The notes: a model not told the origin generated them from the letters alone. DNA of 64,000 nt from Agrobacterium genomosp. 13 str. CFBP 6927 (GCA_900012615.1 LT009756.1:264035-328034), one strand, 5' to 3'; counted from the stretch's first letter, positions 46,493 through 54,963 are shown. Translations and numbers: made by a program.

Positions 46493-46576
46493 GTCTTGCC
46501 CGCCGTTGAGATGAGCGCTTTTTTCGAGCGGCGGGTGCGCACTTGTCAAGCCACATTCCTTTGCGCCCGTATCCGT

Positions 46577-46606
46577 CTTGCGCATTGCTGCCTGGCTTCC
46601 CATATT
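46577..46606 (+). promoter_or_regulatory. Sigma32-like heat-shock promoter of hsp20
   Basis: CTTGCG, 15 bases, then TCCCATATT fits the RpoH consensus (CTTG...CCCCATNT) with correct spacing. Transcription would start near 46613, right at the first leader hairpin. Confidence 0.6.
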
Positions 46607-46612
46607 GTTTGA

Positions 46613-46690
46613 GCCGGTGCGATTGACCGGCAAGGTTGCCGGAAGCGGGACCGCGAAACGTCGCTTGGTTGCAAGGACAGAAACGATATG
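46613..46690 (+). promoter_or_regulatory. Probable ROSE-type RNA thermometer in the hsp20 leader
   Basis: Three hairpin elements: GCCGGT/ACCGGC (46613-46631), the alternative CCGGCAA/TTGCCGG (46627-46642), and a terminal one in which TCGCTTG (46661-46667) faces CAAGGA (46672-46677). The terminal pairing traps the AAGGA Shine-Dalgarno using the ROSE hallmark U(U/C)GCU with a G opposite G. It ends at the ATG of an Hsp20 gene, where ROSE elements occur in rhizobia and Agrobacterium. Confidence 0.72.
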
Positions 46691-47113
46691 AGCCGCATGA
46701 CGCCATTCACCCACCCGCTGTTGCTGGGTTTTGATGCCATGGAAAAAACGCTGGAGCGTATGGCGAAGGCCAATGACGGCTATCCTCCCTATAATATCGA
46801 GCGCCTGCCGGGCAGTGCCGATGTGCCGGAACGGCTGCGCATCACCATCGCGGTTGCAGGGTTTTCGCAGGATGATCTGGATGTAACGACGGCCGACAAC
46901 CAACTGGTCATTCGCGGTCGCCAGCAGGAGCAGGAGAAGCGGGATTTCCTCTATAGAGGCATCGCAGCGCGCCAGTTCCAGCGGGTCTTCGTGCTTGCCG
47001 ATGGCATGCAGGTCAGGGAAGCGCGCATGCGCAACGGCCTTCTCTCCATCGATCTCGTCCGGCCTGAAATTTCGAACGTGGTAAAGAAAATTAATATTTC
47101 CGTCTCAGAGTAG
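46688..47113 (+). CDS. Small heat-shock protein, Hsp20/IbpA family
   Basis: ATP-independent holdase that keeps denatured proteins soluble. It has 141 residues with an alpha-crystallin domain (RLRITIAVAGFSQDDLDV through GLLSIDLVRP, about 50-130), the beta6-loop LYRGIAARQFQRVF and a short C-terminal extension. The GLLSIDL segment matches the conserved A-x-x-x-n-G-V-L motif. It is one of several class A/B Hsp20 proteins expected in Agrobacterium (the HspAT type, from memory). It is controlled by a sigma32-like promoter plus a ROSE thermometer; DUF1150 follows 56 bp later. Confidence 0.93.
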   Translation: MSRMTPFTHPLLLGFDAMEKTLERMAKANDGYPPYNIERLPGSADVPERLRITIAVAGFSQDDLDVTTADNQLVIRGRQQEQEKRDFLYRGIAARQFQRVFVLADGMQVREARMRNGLLSIDLVRPEISNVVKKINISVSE

Positions 47114-47169
47114 AACGTGAACGCCGGAATCGGACATGAATCGCTCGGCGTGAAGAAGGAGGCTGAAAT

Positions 47170-47427
47170 ATGCTTTTAAAAGAAGCGCATGCGCGTCTCA
47201 CCCGGTCCCAGCTCGCCCATATCGGTGAGGGAGAAGTGGGATATATCCGCAAGATCCGTGCGGAAGACGTCAGCCGCTGTTTCCCGGAGGCGCCTGATCT
47301 CGATCCGCAACTGGATCTGTGGGCGCTGTTCGGTGCGGATGGTACGCCGATCCTCCTGACGGACAACCGTTCCAGTACGTTTTTCAAGGCTGCTGAAGAC
47401 GATCTCACGACCGTCAGCCTGCATTGA
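47170..47427 (+). CDS. DUF1150 family protein
   Basis: A small soluble protein of 85 residues (MLLKEAHARLTRSQLAHIGEGEVGYIRKI...) matching the alphaproteobacterial DUF1150 family of unknown function. It has a strong AAGGAGG Shine-Dalgarno. It follows hsp20 after 56 bp and ends at a terminator, so the two form an operon and it is probably heat-induced; a co-chaperone or client-adaptor role is only inference from this pairing. Confidence 0.85.
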   Translation: MLLKEAHARLTRSQLAHIGEGEVGYIRKIRAEDVSRCFPEAPDLDPQLDLWALFGADGTPILLTDNRSSTFFKAAEDDLTTVSLH

Positions 47428-47432
47428 AGAAA

Positions 47433-47460
47433 AAAGCCCGCTTTTGAGCGGGCTTTTTCT
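47433..47460. terminator. Terminator after the hsp20-DUF1150 operon
   Basis: AAAAAGCCCGCT pairs with AGCGGGCTTTTT around a TTTG loop. The A/T flanks make it bidirectional, also ending the convergent EF-hand gene. Confidence 0.93.
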
Positions 47461-47468
47461 TTAGCGGA

Positions 47469-48080
47469 TCAGAGGAATGGGCGGTCCGGTATATCGTCGA
47501 TCGAGATGACGCCGTCCTTGTTCTTGTCCAGCCGTTCGAACATTTTTTCACCGGCTGCGGTGAATTCGGCCTTGCTGACCTGGCCGTTCTCGTCTGTATC
47601 AGCCCAGCGGATCAGCGCGTAGCCGGCGCCCTTGCCGCCATGCTTGCCCCAGCCCTGATGGCCGAAACGGCCGCCATGTTCGCGTTCGGCATGTCTTTCG
47701 GCGCGCTTGCCTTCAGGGGCCTTGCCGTCTTCGGCTTTGGCTTGCTCACGCTCGGGGCGCGGATTGGCGGCGCGGAAGGCCTCCATCTTTGCCTGACGAT
47801 ATTCGCGCATTTCCTTCGGCGTGATCGAGCCGTCCTTGTCCTTGTCGATCTCGGTGAAGAGTGCGTCCTGACGTGCGGCGAACTCCTCCTTGGAAATCTT
47901 GCCGTCCTTGTTGGTGTCGGCAACCTTCAGCAGGTGAACGAAAGCCGCTTCCTGGCGAATGGGCATGCGCTCGCCATGGCCCTTGCCCGGCGCAGGCGGG
48001 GCGGCAAAACCTGCCGTTGCGGCGGTGCCGACCAGAAGGGCTGCGCCAAGAGCAGAGAGGGCGATTTTTCGTGTGGTCAT
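47469..48080 (-). CDS. Secreted EF-hand calcium-binding protein
   Basis: Periplasmic or secreted protein of 203 residues: a signal peptide (MTTRKIALSALGAALLVG, cleavage near GFA-APP) and four EF-hand loops, DTNKDGKISKEEF, DKDKDGSITPKEM, DTDENGQVSKAEF and DKNKDGVISIDDI, in two pairs separated by a charged His/Glu/Arg/Gly-rich linker (about 105-150). The ATG at 48080 has AAAGG at an 8-base spacing. It lies 101 bp after a HAD gene; a 7-bp direct repeat with a 20-bp period sits in that gap. Calcium or metal buffering is likely; its partner is unknown. Confidence 0.88.
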   Translation of the reverse strand: MTTRKIALSALGAALLVGTAATAGFAAPPAPGKGHGERMPIRQEAAFVHLLKVADTNKDGKISKEEFAARQDALFTEIDKDKDGSITPKEMREYRQAKMEAFRAANPRPEREQAKAEDGKAPEGKRAERHAEREHGGRFGHQGWGKHGGKGAGYALIRWADTDENGQVSKAEFTAAGEKMFERLDKNKDGVISIDDIPDRPFL

Positions 48081-48149
48081 CGTCATTACCTTTCTTTGGT
48101 GTCCCTGAGAAAAAGATAGTGACGTCGGCCGCACCTCACCACTTAAACA

Positions 48150-48176
48150 TCGGTAAGGTGGATGAAGCTTCGGTAA
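48150..48176 (-). promoter_or_regulatory. TCGGTAA direct repeat upstream of the EF-hand gene
   Basis: TCGGTAA occurs at 48150-48156 and 48170-48176, a 20-bp period, on one face of the helix, 70-96 bp upstream of the EF-hand gene start. Such tandem repeats are typical sites of OmpR-type response regulators. Confidence 0.4.
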
Positions 48177-48181
48177 TGTTG

Positions 48182-48895
48182 TCAGCGCGGGATCGTTCTG
48201 GTCAGAAAGCCGGTCAGATCGTCGGTGATATAATCGATATGCGCATCCGTCTCGGCGGGAATCTCCCAGCGTTCCATGATGACGCCCTCGAGATTGGAGG
48301 GAACGAGAAGAACGGTCTTCATGCCGAGCGCCTTGGGTGCCGCGAGATTGCGCGGCAGGTCCTCGAACATGGCGGCTTTTTTCGTATCGAGCTTTGCGAG
48401 CGCCGCGAATTTCTCGTAGGTCGCACTAGCCGGTTTCGGTAGATAATTCGCGGCGACAATGTCGAAAATATCCTCGAAATGATCGAGAATGCCGAGCGCA
48501 CCGGCGGCTGCCTGCGCATGTTTGACGCTGCCATTGGTCAGGATGAACTTGCGGCCCGGCAAGGCCTTTATCGCTTCGCCGAGTTCCGGATGCGGTTTCA
48601 GCGCCGAATAATCGATGGCATGGGCGCGTTCCAGAAACTCATCGGGGCTTATGCCGTAGTTGATCATCAGGCCCTGAAGCGTGGTGCCATGGTCATGATA
48701 ATAGCGTTTCTGCAGCTTGCGGGCCTCGTCGGGATCAAGTTTCAGAAGCTCCGCCACATAGGCCGTCATATTACGATCGATCTGGGAAAACAGATTGACG
48801 TGATGCGGATAGAGCGTGTTGTCGAGATCGAAGACCCATTCGCTCACATGGGCGAAATCGGCGGCATCGGGCAGGTTTTGCGGCTTTGTGTTCAT
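48182..48895 (-). CDS. HAD-family pyrimidine 5'-nucleotidase-like hydrolase
   Basis: A soluble phosphatase of 237 residues in the SDT1/PHM8-like group. HAD motif I is FDLDNTLYPH (about 22-31), motif II is ILTNGS (Thr/Asn-Gly-Ser, about 118-123), then a Lys motif III (LPKPASATYEK) and motif IV FEDLPRNL (acidic). The start ATG is at 48893-48895; the frame is open upstream. It is probably a nucleotide or small phosphometabolite phosphatase. It is divergent from the DMT transporter gene across about 106 bp. Confidence 0.87.
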   Translation of the reverse strand: MNTKPQNLPDAADFAHVSEWVFDLDNTLYPHHVNLFSQIDRNMTAYVAELLKLDPDEARKLQKRYYHDHGTTLQGLMINYGISPDEFLERAHAIDYSALKPHPELGEAIKALPGRKFILTNGSVKHAQAAAGALGILDHFEDIFDIVAANYLPKPASATYEKFAALAKLDTKKAAMFEDLPRNLAAPKALGMKTVLLVPSNLEGVIMERWEIPAETDAHIDYITDDLTGFLTRTIPR

Positions 48896-49001
48896 GGGCT
48901 GCTTTATGCCCGTTTCGAATGCCGAAGAAAATCGAAAAGACGACGACTGAAGGGAAAATCGGGCTTGGCCGCAGCCTTCAGCGCATGATACCGCCAATGC
49001 C

Positions 49002-49919
49002 ATGGAACTCTGGATAGGCATAACCTTCGCGAGCGCGTTCTTGCAGAACCTGCGCTCGACCCTGCAAAAGCACCTCAAGGGCATGATGGGCACCACGGGC
49101 GCGACTTTCGTGCGCTTCGTATTCGGAATGCCTTTTGCTCTCGCTTATCTCGTTTTTCTGCATGGTGCGCTCGGCCGGCCGCTGCCGGTGCCGAACATGT
49201 CCTTTGCAATATGGGCAATGGTCGGAGCCATGGCGCAGATCGCCGCCACCTTCCTGCTCGTGCACCTGTTCTCCTTCCGCAATTTTGCGGTCGGCACGGC
49301 CTATTCCCGTACGGAACCGGCGCAGGCGGCGCTGTTTGCACTGATTTTCGTCGGAGAAAGCGTCAACAGCGGAACTTTGGTGGCCATCGCCGTTTCAGTG
49401 GCCGGCGTCATGCTGATTTCGGTCGCGCGCACGGAAGTGACACCCGCTTCCATCCTCACCTCCATTTTCAGCCGCACGGCGGGCATCGGCCTGGCCTCGG
49501 GCGCGTTTTTCGGCCTCTCATCGGTTGCCTATCGCTCCGCCTCGCTGGCGCTGGCGCCAAGCCTGCCTGCCCCGGATGCCATGATGCAGGCCGGTTTTAC
49601 CCTTGTCGTCGTCATTGTGACGCAGACCCTGTCGATGTTCCTTTGGATCGTCTGGCGGGAGAGGGACGAGCTGCCCCGCATCGCCAGGGCGTGGAAACCG
49701 TCGCTTGCGGTCGGTTTCGTCGGTGCCACGGCGTCATTCGGATGGTTCACGGCGATGACCCTGCAACAGGCCGCCGTGGTCAAGGCGCTGGCGCAGGTGG
49801 AAATGCTCTTTGCCTTCGCCTCGACCGTGCTTTTCTTCAAGGAGAAGATCAACCGGCTGGAAATTTCCGGCTGCCTGCTGATCGTGGTGGGCGTATTGTC
49901 GCTGCTGGCATTCGGCTGA
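49002..49919 (+). CDS. DMT/EamA-family transporter
   Basis: Inner-membrane protein of 305 residues with about ten membrane helices in two EamA repeats (about 5-130 and 150-300). The second repeat ends LEISGCLLIVVGVLSLLAFG. The substrate (amino acid, sugar or nucleotide-derived metabolite) cannot be predicted. No clear Shine-Dalgarno precedes the ATG at 49002. It is convergent with argB. Confidence 0.85.
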   Translation: MELWIGITFASAFLQNLRSTLQKHLKGMMGTTGATFVRFVFGMPFALAYLVFLHGALGRPLPVPNMSFAIWAMVGAMAQIAATFLLVHLFSFRNFAVGTAYSRTEPAQAALFALIFVGESVNSGTLVAIAVSVAGVMLISVARTEVTPASILTSIFSRTAGIGLASGAFFGLSSVAYRSASLALAPSLPAPDAMMQAGFTLVVVIVTQTLSMFLWIVWRERDELPRIARAWKPSLAVGFVGATASFGWFTAMTLQQAAVVKALAQVEMLFAFASTVLFFKEKINRLEISGCLLIVVGVLSLLAFG

Positions 49920-49971
49920 AAAACCGCCTGTGGCGGACAGGCTTGACCGCCCGCCACAGACGGAAGCCGTA

Positions 49972-50856
49972 TCAGGGCACGATAAGCGTGCCGGCGCCTT
50001 CGGTAAAGATTTCCAGAAGGACGGAGTGGGCGGTCTTGCCGTTGAGGATCACCACGCCCTGAACGCCGGCCTTGATGGCCTCGATGCAGGTCTCGACCTT
50101 CGGGATCATGCCGCCGGAAATCGTGCCGTCCTTGATGAGTGCGCGCGCCTGGGAGACGGTCAGTTCCTTGATGAGTTCCTTGTTCTTGTCGAGAACACCC
50201 GGCACATCGGTCAGGAACAGGAGGCGGGTGGCGTTGAGCGCACCGGCGATAGCGCCGGCAAAGGTGTCGGCATTGATGTTGTAGGTGGCGCCATCGCGAC
50301 CGGGAGCGACGGGAGCGATGACCGGGATCATCTCCGACTTGGCGAGCAGATCAAGCAGGGTGCGGTCGACTTCGACCACTTCACCGACAAAGCCGAGATC
50401 GAGAACGCGCTCGATATTGCTATCGGGATCGATCACGGTCTTTTTCGCCTTTTCGGCGAAGACCATGTTGCCGTCCTTGCCGCAAAGGCCGATGGCCCAT
50501 TCGCCCGTCTGGTTGATGAGCGCGACGATCTCCTTGTTGATGGAGCCGGCCAGAACCATCTCGACAATCTCGACAGTCTTGGCGTCGGTGACGCGCAGGC
50601 CGCTTTCGAACTTCGATTCGATGCCCATCTTCGTCAGCATCGCACCGATCTGCGGGCCGCCGCCATGCACGACGATGGGGTTGATGCCGGACTGCTTCAA
50701 CAGGGCGATATCTTCCGCGAAAGCCTTTCCGAGCGTCGAATCCCCCATGGCGTGACCGCCATATTTCACGACGATGGTCTTGTTCTCGTATTTCTGCATG
50801 AAGGGCAGAGCCTGTGCGAGCAGCCGCGCCTGAGTTTCGCTTTCGGAAGCAGTCAT
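49972..50856 (-). CDS. argB: Acetylglutamate kinase
   Basis: Second step of arginine synthesis, phosphorylating N-acetyl-L-glutamate; probably feedback-regulated by arginine and by PII, the target of GlnD. It has 294 residues, with the N-terminal [11 protein letters not shown] (Lys, about 29-39), [11 protein letters not shown] (about 64-74) and the C-terminal [15 protein letters not shown] Shine-Dalgarno lies 8 bases upstream. It lies in line with rpmH-rnpA-yidC-engB, but a plus-strand gene (51214-51591) and a repeat separate it from engB. Confidence 0.96.
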   Translation of the reverse strand: MTASESETQARLLAQALPFMQKYENKTIVVKYGGHAMGDSTLGKAFAEDIALLKQSGINPIVVHGGGPQIGAMLTKMGIESKFESGLRVTDAKTVEIVEMVLAGSINKEIVALINQTGEWAIGLCGKDGNMVFAEKAKKTVIDPDSNIERVLDLGFVGEVVEVDRTLLDLLAKSEMIPVIAPVAPGRDGATYNINADTFAGAIAGALNATRLLFLTDVPGVLDKNKELIKELTVSQARALIKDGTISGGMIPKVETCIEAIKAGVQGVVILNGKTAHSVLLEIFTEGAGTLIVP

Positions 50857-51213
50857 CTAAAAACCTCGGTCTGTGGTTGCGGCCCTCGAGAGCCTTGCAT
50901 CGCTCTACAGCATCGGCGCAAAAATCGGAATCGATTTTTGCAGTGCAGGAGGCACGGATTCACCGTGCCCGAGCTCTGGCAAGGACAGGTGAATGCCGGT
51001 GCTCGACGAATGAAATAACCTCCGGGCCTTATTGTGTCGGCCGATAGTAAAATTCTGCTTTTGGTCGCCTCGGAGCGCGTAATAAGATTGACATAAAGCA
51101 CCAATCGGACCAGCCTTGTGGGGAGCAGGGGAGGGGTTATTCAGCAGGGCGACGGGATGTGTCGCGCGTCGTGAAACGATGCTGGCCTGAACGACCGAGG
51201 AGTTTGAAGACCT
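50857..51213. other. 357-bp intergenic region between argB and the anti-sigma-like gene
   Basis: It holds a palindromic repeat (50919-50940) and a perfect TTGACA hexamer at 51088-51093 on the plus strand with no convincing -10 at 17 bp. It has lower coding character. I see no RNA gene that I can support here. Confidence 0.6.
50919..50940. repeat. Palindromic repeat upstream of argB
   Basis: CAAAAATCG-GAAT-CGATTTTTG is a perfect 9-bp inverted repeat. With the flanking TACAGCATCGG and following sequence it resembles the dispersed Agrobacterium element with core AAAATCGGAATCGATTTT. It is probably a degenerate copy of that repeat family. Confidence 0.55.
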
Positions 51214-51591
51214 ATGACGGCACCGGATCGAGACAAGCAAAGCGGTTTGCGGGACGAAGTGCTCGCTGGCGAATATGTGCTGGGTGCCCTACCGCCGGAG
51301 AGCATGGCGGAGCTTGCCAAGCGCATCAAGCGCGACCGTCAGTTTGCCGCCATGGTCAGGCGCTGGCGGGACAATCTGGCGGAAACCGAATATCGCGAAA
51401 AAGCGACCATCACTGCGTTGCTTGAGAGTGATCCGGCTCGATCCGGCCTGCCTTTCCGGGGCCAGCCGTTGCGCAATGGCAGCATGTTTGCGGCCATGGT
51501 GTCCGAGATATGGCATTCCGTGCGGTTCTGGCGCCTTCTGGCGTTGACGGCGATGCTCTGGACCGCCGTTCTGCTTTTCACCATTGCTTGA
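51214..51591 (+). CDS. Short anti-sigma-factor (RskA)-like membrane protein
   Basis: A protein of 125 residues: the N-terminal segment (about 13-55, DEVLAGEYVLGALPPESMAELAKR then FAAMVRRWRDNLA) resembles the N-terminal zinc-free anti-sigma domain of RskA-type proteins. A short linker follows, and a C-terminal hydrophobic segment (about 106-124, LLALTAMLWTAVLLFTIA) ends the protein. It lacks the usual large periplasmic domain, and no ECF sigma gene is adjacent. It may be a truncated or minimal anti-sigma factor for a sigma factor encoded elsewhere; this is inference. A GAGGAG Shine-Dalgarno lies about 12 bases upstream. Confidence 0.65.
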   Translation: MTAPDRDKQSGLRDEVLAGEYVLGALPPESMAELAKRIKRDRQFAAMVRRWRDNLAETEYREKATITALLESDPARSGLPFRGQPLRNGSMFAAMVSEIWHSVRFWRLLALTAMLWTAVLLFTIA

Positions 51592-51604
51592 AGGCTGCGG
51601 CCTC

Positions 51605-52258
51605 CTAGAGCGAGACCGTTCTTACGATCTCTTCACGCAGGCTATCCAGCCCGAAGGATTTTTCCGAGGATGTGGCGAGAACCTCCGGATAGGCGGCGGG
51701 GCGCTTGCGGATTTTTTCCAGCGTTTCGTTGATCAGCCGGGGAACGCCGACATCCTTGATCTTGTCTGTCTTCGTCAGCACGACCTGGTAGGAAACGGCC
51801 GCCTTGTCGAGCAGGCTCAGAACCTCCTCGTCGTTCTTTTTGATGCCGTGGCGGGAATCGATCAGCACGTAAACCCGCTTCAGCGTCGCGCGGCCGCGCA
51901 GATAATCGAAGACAAGCTTCGTCCAGGCGTCGACATGGTCCTTGGGCGCCTGCGCATAACCGTAACCGGGCATGTCGACCAGCGCCATCGGAGGCAGGTC
52001 GCCTGCCTCACCGGAATAACCTTCCGGCACGAAGTAGTTCAGTTCCTGCGTACGTCCGGGCGTGTTGGACGTACGGGCAAGTCCTTTGTGACCCACCAGC
52101 GCATTGATGAGCGAGGACTTGCCGACGTTGGAACGTCCGGCAAAGGCAATCTCCGGCGGCCCTTCGGGCGGCAGGAACTTCATTGCGGGAACGCCGCGAA
52201 TGAATATCCAGGGGCGCCCGAAAAGGGGCTTTTCAGTTGCCGGGCCGGTCTCACTCAT
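51605..52258 (-). CDS. engB: Ribosome biogenesis GTP-binding protein EngB (YsxC/YihA)
   Basis: Essential GTPase for 50S subunit assembly. It has 217 residues with G1 [10 protein letters not shown] (about 41-50), switch region [12 protein letters not shown]3 DMPGYGYA (about 96-103) and G4 TKTDK. Its ATG overlaps the yidC stop (ATGA), so it is translationally coupled. It is convergent with the anti-sigma-like gene 14 bp away. This is the conserved rpmH-rnpA-yidC-engB order. Confidence 0.96.
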   Translation of the reverse strand: MSETGPATEKPLFGRPWIFIRGVPAMKFLPPEGPPEIAFAGRSNVGKSSLINALVGHKGLARTSNTPGRTQELNYFVPEGYSGEAGDLPPMALVDMPGYGYAQAPKDHVDAWTKLVFDYLRGRATLKRVYVLIDSRHGIKKNDEEVLSLLDKAAVSYQVVLTKTDKIKDVGVPRLINETLEKIRKRPAAYPEVLATSSEKSFGLDSLREEIVRTVSL

Positions 52259-54057
52259 TTCGATTGCACCGGCTTTCGCTTGAATAGCCCTTTGAGATTG
52301 TCGAACAGTTCGATCTTGGCACCGTGACGCTTCATGATGAGGGCCTGCTGCGAGATCGACAGCGTGTTGTTCCATGCCCAGTAGATGACCAGACCGGCCG
52401 GGAAGGAAGCCAGCATGAAGGTGAAGATCAGCGGCATCCAGGTGAAGATCATCGCCTGTGTCGGATCGGGCGGCGTCGGGTTCATGCGCATCTGCAGGAA
52501 CATGGTGATGCCCATGATCAACGGCCAGACGCCGATCATCAGGAAGTGCGGCACGTCATAGGGCAGAAGACCGAACAGGTTGAACAGCGAGGTCGGATCG
52601 GGTGCGGAAAGGTCGTGGATCCAGCCGAAGAACGGTGCATGCCGCATTTCGATGGTGACGTAGATGACCTTGTAGAGGGCGAAGAAGACCGGGATCTGCA
52701 AAAGCATCGGCCAGCAGCCGGCAACCGGGTTAATCTTCTCTTCCTTGTAGAGCTGCATCATCGCCTGCTGCATGGCCATGCGGTCATCGCCATGTTTGGC
52801 CTTCAGCTCTTCCATCTTCGGCTGCACGCGCTTCATGTTCGCCATGGAAGCATATTGCTTGCTGGCGAGCGGGAAGAAGAGAGCCTTGACGACGATGGTG
52901 GTCAGCAGGATGGCCACGCCGAAATTACCAAAATAACGGAAGAAGAAATCCATCATTTTGAACATCGGCTTGGTGATGAAGTAGAACCAGCCCCAGTCGA
53001 TGAGAAGGTCGAACTTCGGAATGGAATATTCGGTCTCGTAGCGGTCAACCAGCGGCACTTCCTTCGCACCGGCGAAGACAAGGCTTTTCAGCTCGATGGA
53101 CTTGCCCGGTTCGACCGTCATCGGGTCGCTCTTGAAGTCGGCCTGATAGCTCGGCTGATTGCCGGTAATATGCGAATAGCGGGTTTCGAAGGGCGTCGTC
53201 TGCGGCGGAACGATGGCCGCGGCCCAATATTTATCGGTGATGCCGAGCCAGCCGCCGGTTGCCTTGGCGACCGTTACCGGCGCTTCCTCGACATCCTTAT
53301 ACTTCTCTTCCGTCAGGCTACCATCGCTGCCCGAAACGCCCAGAAAACCTTCATGAATAACGAAGACCGGGGGAATTGCCGGCTTGTTGTTGCGCGTCAC
53401 GCGGCCATAGGTGGCAAACGAGATTGCTTCCTGCCCGGGGTTTTCGACCTTGTCGGCGACCGAGATCATGTAATGCTCGTCGATCGACACGGTACGGGAG
53501 AAAACGACGCCCTTGCCGTTGGTATAGGTGAGCGTGACGGGTGTGGTTTCCGTCAGCTTGTCGCCGCTTGCCAGCGTCCAGACCGTCGTCGGACCGGGAA
53601 CGCCGCCGACTTCCTGTGCAGCGACATAACCGAGTTCGGTGAAGTAACCATCCTTGGTGTCGGAGGGCGAGAACAGCGTGATGATCGGGCTCGAGTCATC
53701 AACGGTCTCATGGTAGTCCTTGAGCCGGATGTCGTCGAAACGGGCGCCGGTCAGATTGATCGAGCCGGCAATGGCGTTGGTGTCGATGGCGACGCGCTGG
53801 GTTTTTGCGATCGCTTCTTCCCGCGTCGCCGTGGCGGCGGCCTGGGTGGAGGATGCAGGCGGTGCGCCTTCCACGGCTACGCCGGGTGCTGCACCCGGTG
53901 CCGGCTGCTGCTGCGTCGTCTGCTGCTGCGCCTGGCGGGCCTCTTCGGCGCGGCGCTGCTGCTCGATGCGCGGATTCATGTACAGGAATTGCCAGGCGAG
54001 GACGATGACAACCGATAGGGCTATCGCGATGAAGTAATTGCGGTTCTTTTCCATCAT
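52255..54057 (-). CDS. yidC: Membrane protein insertase YidC
   Basis: Inserts and folds inner-membrane proteins with or without SecYEG. It has 600 residues: one N-terminal helix (about 7-25), a Gln/Ala-rich spacer, a large periplasmic P1 domain (about 90-360) and the conserved five-helix C-terminal core starting near [17 protein letters not shown], with a basic tail. Two adjacent ATG codons (54055-54057 and 54052-54054) are both usable; AGGA precedes both. The rnpA stop overlaps this start, so the cluster is coupled. Confidence 0.97.
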   Translation of the reverse strand: MMEKNRNYFIAIALSVVIVLAWQFLYMNPRIEQQRRAEEARQAQQQTTQQQPAPGAAPGVAVEGAPPASSTQAAATATREEAIAKTQRVAIDTNAIAGSINLTGARFDDIRLKDYHETVDDSSPIITLFSPSDTKDGYFTELGYVAAQEVGGVPGPTTVWTLASGDKLTETTPVTLTYTNGKGVVFSRTVSIDEHYMISVADKVENPGQEAISFATYGRVTRNNKPAIPPVFVIHEGFLGVSGSDGSLTEEKYKDVEEAPVTVAKATGGWLGITDKYWAAAIVPPQTTPFETRYSHITGNQPSYQADFKSDPMTVEPGKSIELKSLVFAGAKEVPLVDRYETEYSIPKFDLLIDWGWFYFITKPMFKMMDFFFRYFGNFGVAILLTTIVVKALFFPLASKQYASMANMKRVQPKMEELKAKHGDDRMAMQQAMMQLYKEEKINPVAGCWPMLLQIPVFFALYKVIYVTIEMRHAPFFGWIHDLSAPDPTSLFNLFGLLPYDVPHFLMIGVWPLIMGITMFLQMRMNPTPPDPTQAMIFTWMPLIFTFMLASFPAGLVIYWAWNNTLSISQQALIMKRHGAKIELFDNLKGLFKRKPVQSK

Positions 54058-54437
54058 TCTTTCCTGGAGCGGGTCTCCTGGGACCGTTTCGGTTTCGCCG
54101 TTCCTTCAATTCGCTCGGCAAGGAGAGACTGAATTTTCGGGAATGCCGTATCGAGCACATCCCTGCGGGCGACAATCACATAGTCATGGCCGGGCTTCAT
54201 TGCGAATCCGGCAGAAAGCCTGACGGCTTCCTTGAGACGGCGGCGCATGCGATTTCGCTCGACCGCGTTGCCTTGTCTTTTTGTTACGGTAAAACCGACC
54301 CGAGGTTCGGTCTCCGGGGTCTTTCGGTCAAGCACTTCCAGAAGAAAGGTGCTCCCCCGCCGTTTTTCCCCCGCCTGAACGGCAAGGAACTCCGACCGGT
54401 TTTTAAGCCGGCCGGGTCGTTTTTTTGTCTCACTCAC
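54054..54437 (-). CDS. rnpA: Ribonuclease P protein component
   Basis: Protein subunit of RNase P that assists cleavage of tRNA 5' leaders. It has 127 residues; the RNR signature region is [16 protein letters not shown] (about 59-74), preceded by [12 protein letters not shown]. It lies 36 bp after rpmH, the classical rpmH-rnpA pair, and its stop overlaps the yidC start. Confidence 0.95.
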   Translation of the reverse strand: MSETKKRPGRLKNRSEFLAVQAGEKRRGSTFLLEVLDRKTPETEPRVGFTVTKRQGNAVERNRMRRRLKEAVRLSAGFAMKPGHDYVIVARRDVLDTAFPKIQSLLAERIEGTAKPKRSQETRSRKE

Positions 54438-54473
54438 GTGCCCGCGACTTTCATCGGGTCACAGAGGCGGCGA

Positions 54474-54611
54474 TTAAGCCGACAGACGTGCGCGGCCGCG
54501 CGCACGGCGGGCTGCGAGAACCTTGCGGCCGCCAGCGGTAGCCATGCGGGCACGGAAACCATGACGACGCTTGCGAACAAGCTTGGACGGTTGGTAGGTA
54601 CGCTTCGACAT
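54474..54611 (-). CDS. rpmH: 50S ribosomal protein L34
   Basis: A very small (45 residues) and highly basic protein: [17 protein letters not shown], then a segment [13 protein letters not shown], ending RGRARLSA. I read it directly from the minus strand, codon by codon, as it is too short for normal ORF filters. It matches rhizobial L34. It begins the rpmH-rnpA-yidC-engB transcript, whose probable promoter is at 54728-54757. Confidence 0.95.
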   Translation of the reverse strand: MSKRTYQPSKLVRKRRHGFRARMATAGGRKVLAARRARGRARLSA

Positions 54612-54963
54612 TTATTTAATACCGCGGTGTGCGGCCCTTCTTGAATTTGCAACTATTTGCAAGAGCGTTTCGTTTTTTGCACGGCTAACCCCGCCTGGGC
54701 GAGCTTTCAATGGCCGAGCGTGCGCGGCTTATAAGGGCATAGGCCGAGCAAAGTCAATTGCCGAAGGGGTTTTCGCACTTCACCTTTTGCGGAAAACGCG
54801 CGGCCATGTTCCCCGCTGACCGGCGATAGATGCTGATTCCCGCGTACAATCGGTAAAATCCGAAATTCTTTCTTAACGCAGCATTGATAAATGTTGTGAT
54901 GCGAAAAGTTATGCCAGCTTCCCATTTTTTATCGCGCGGCTGGCTTTTGTTGGGGGAACGAAA
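54612..54963. other. 352-bp divergent intergenic region, rpmH and mcp
   Basis: It holds the promoter for leftward rpmH (54728-54757) and a TTTGCAA-CTA-TTTGCAA direct repeat (54646-54662). The mcp-proximal 200 bp are A/T-richer near the start. I see no DnaA boxes or other origin signals, although rpmH-rnpA sits next to oriC in many other bacteria. Confidence 0.6.
54728..54757 (-). promoter_or_regulatory. Probable sigma70-type promoter of rpmH-rnpA-yidC-engB
   Basis: On the minus strand TTGACT (54752-54757) and TATAAG (54728-54733) are 18 bp apart. Transcription would begin near 54721, about 110 nt before rpmH. It is one of the best-matching vegetative promoters in the window. Confidence 0.6.

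Noticed and set aside
52324..54018. Open frame of 564 codons on the plus strand over yidC
   Set aside because: Antisense shadow; the translation is His/Arg/Asp-rich and lacks domains, while yidC is complete.
54646..54662. TTTGCAA-CTA-TTTGCAA as a Mur box
   Set aside because: It is a direct repeat of a palindromic hexamer with a spacing that does not fit the Mur site as I know it, and it precedes rpmH, an unlikely target.
54474..54963. Replication origin next to rpmH-rnpA
   Set aside because: No DnaA boxes, dnaA, dnaN or AT-rich unwinding element is visible. In Rhizobiales the origin is normally near hemE, not rpmH.
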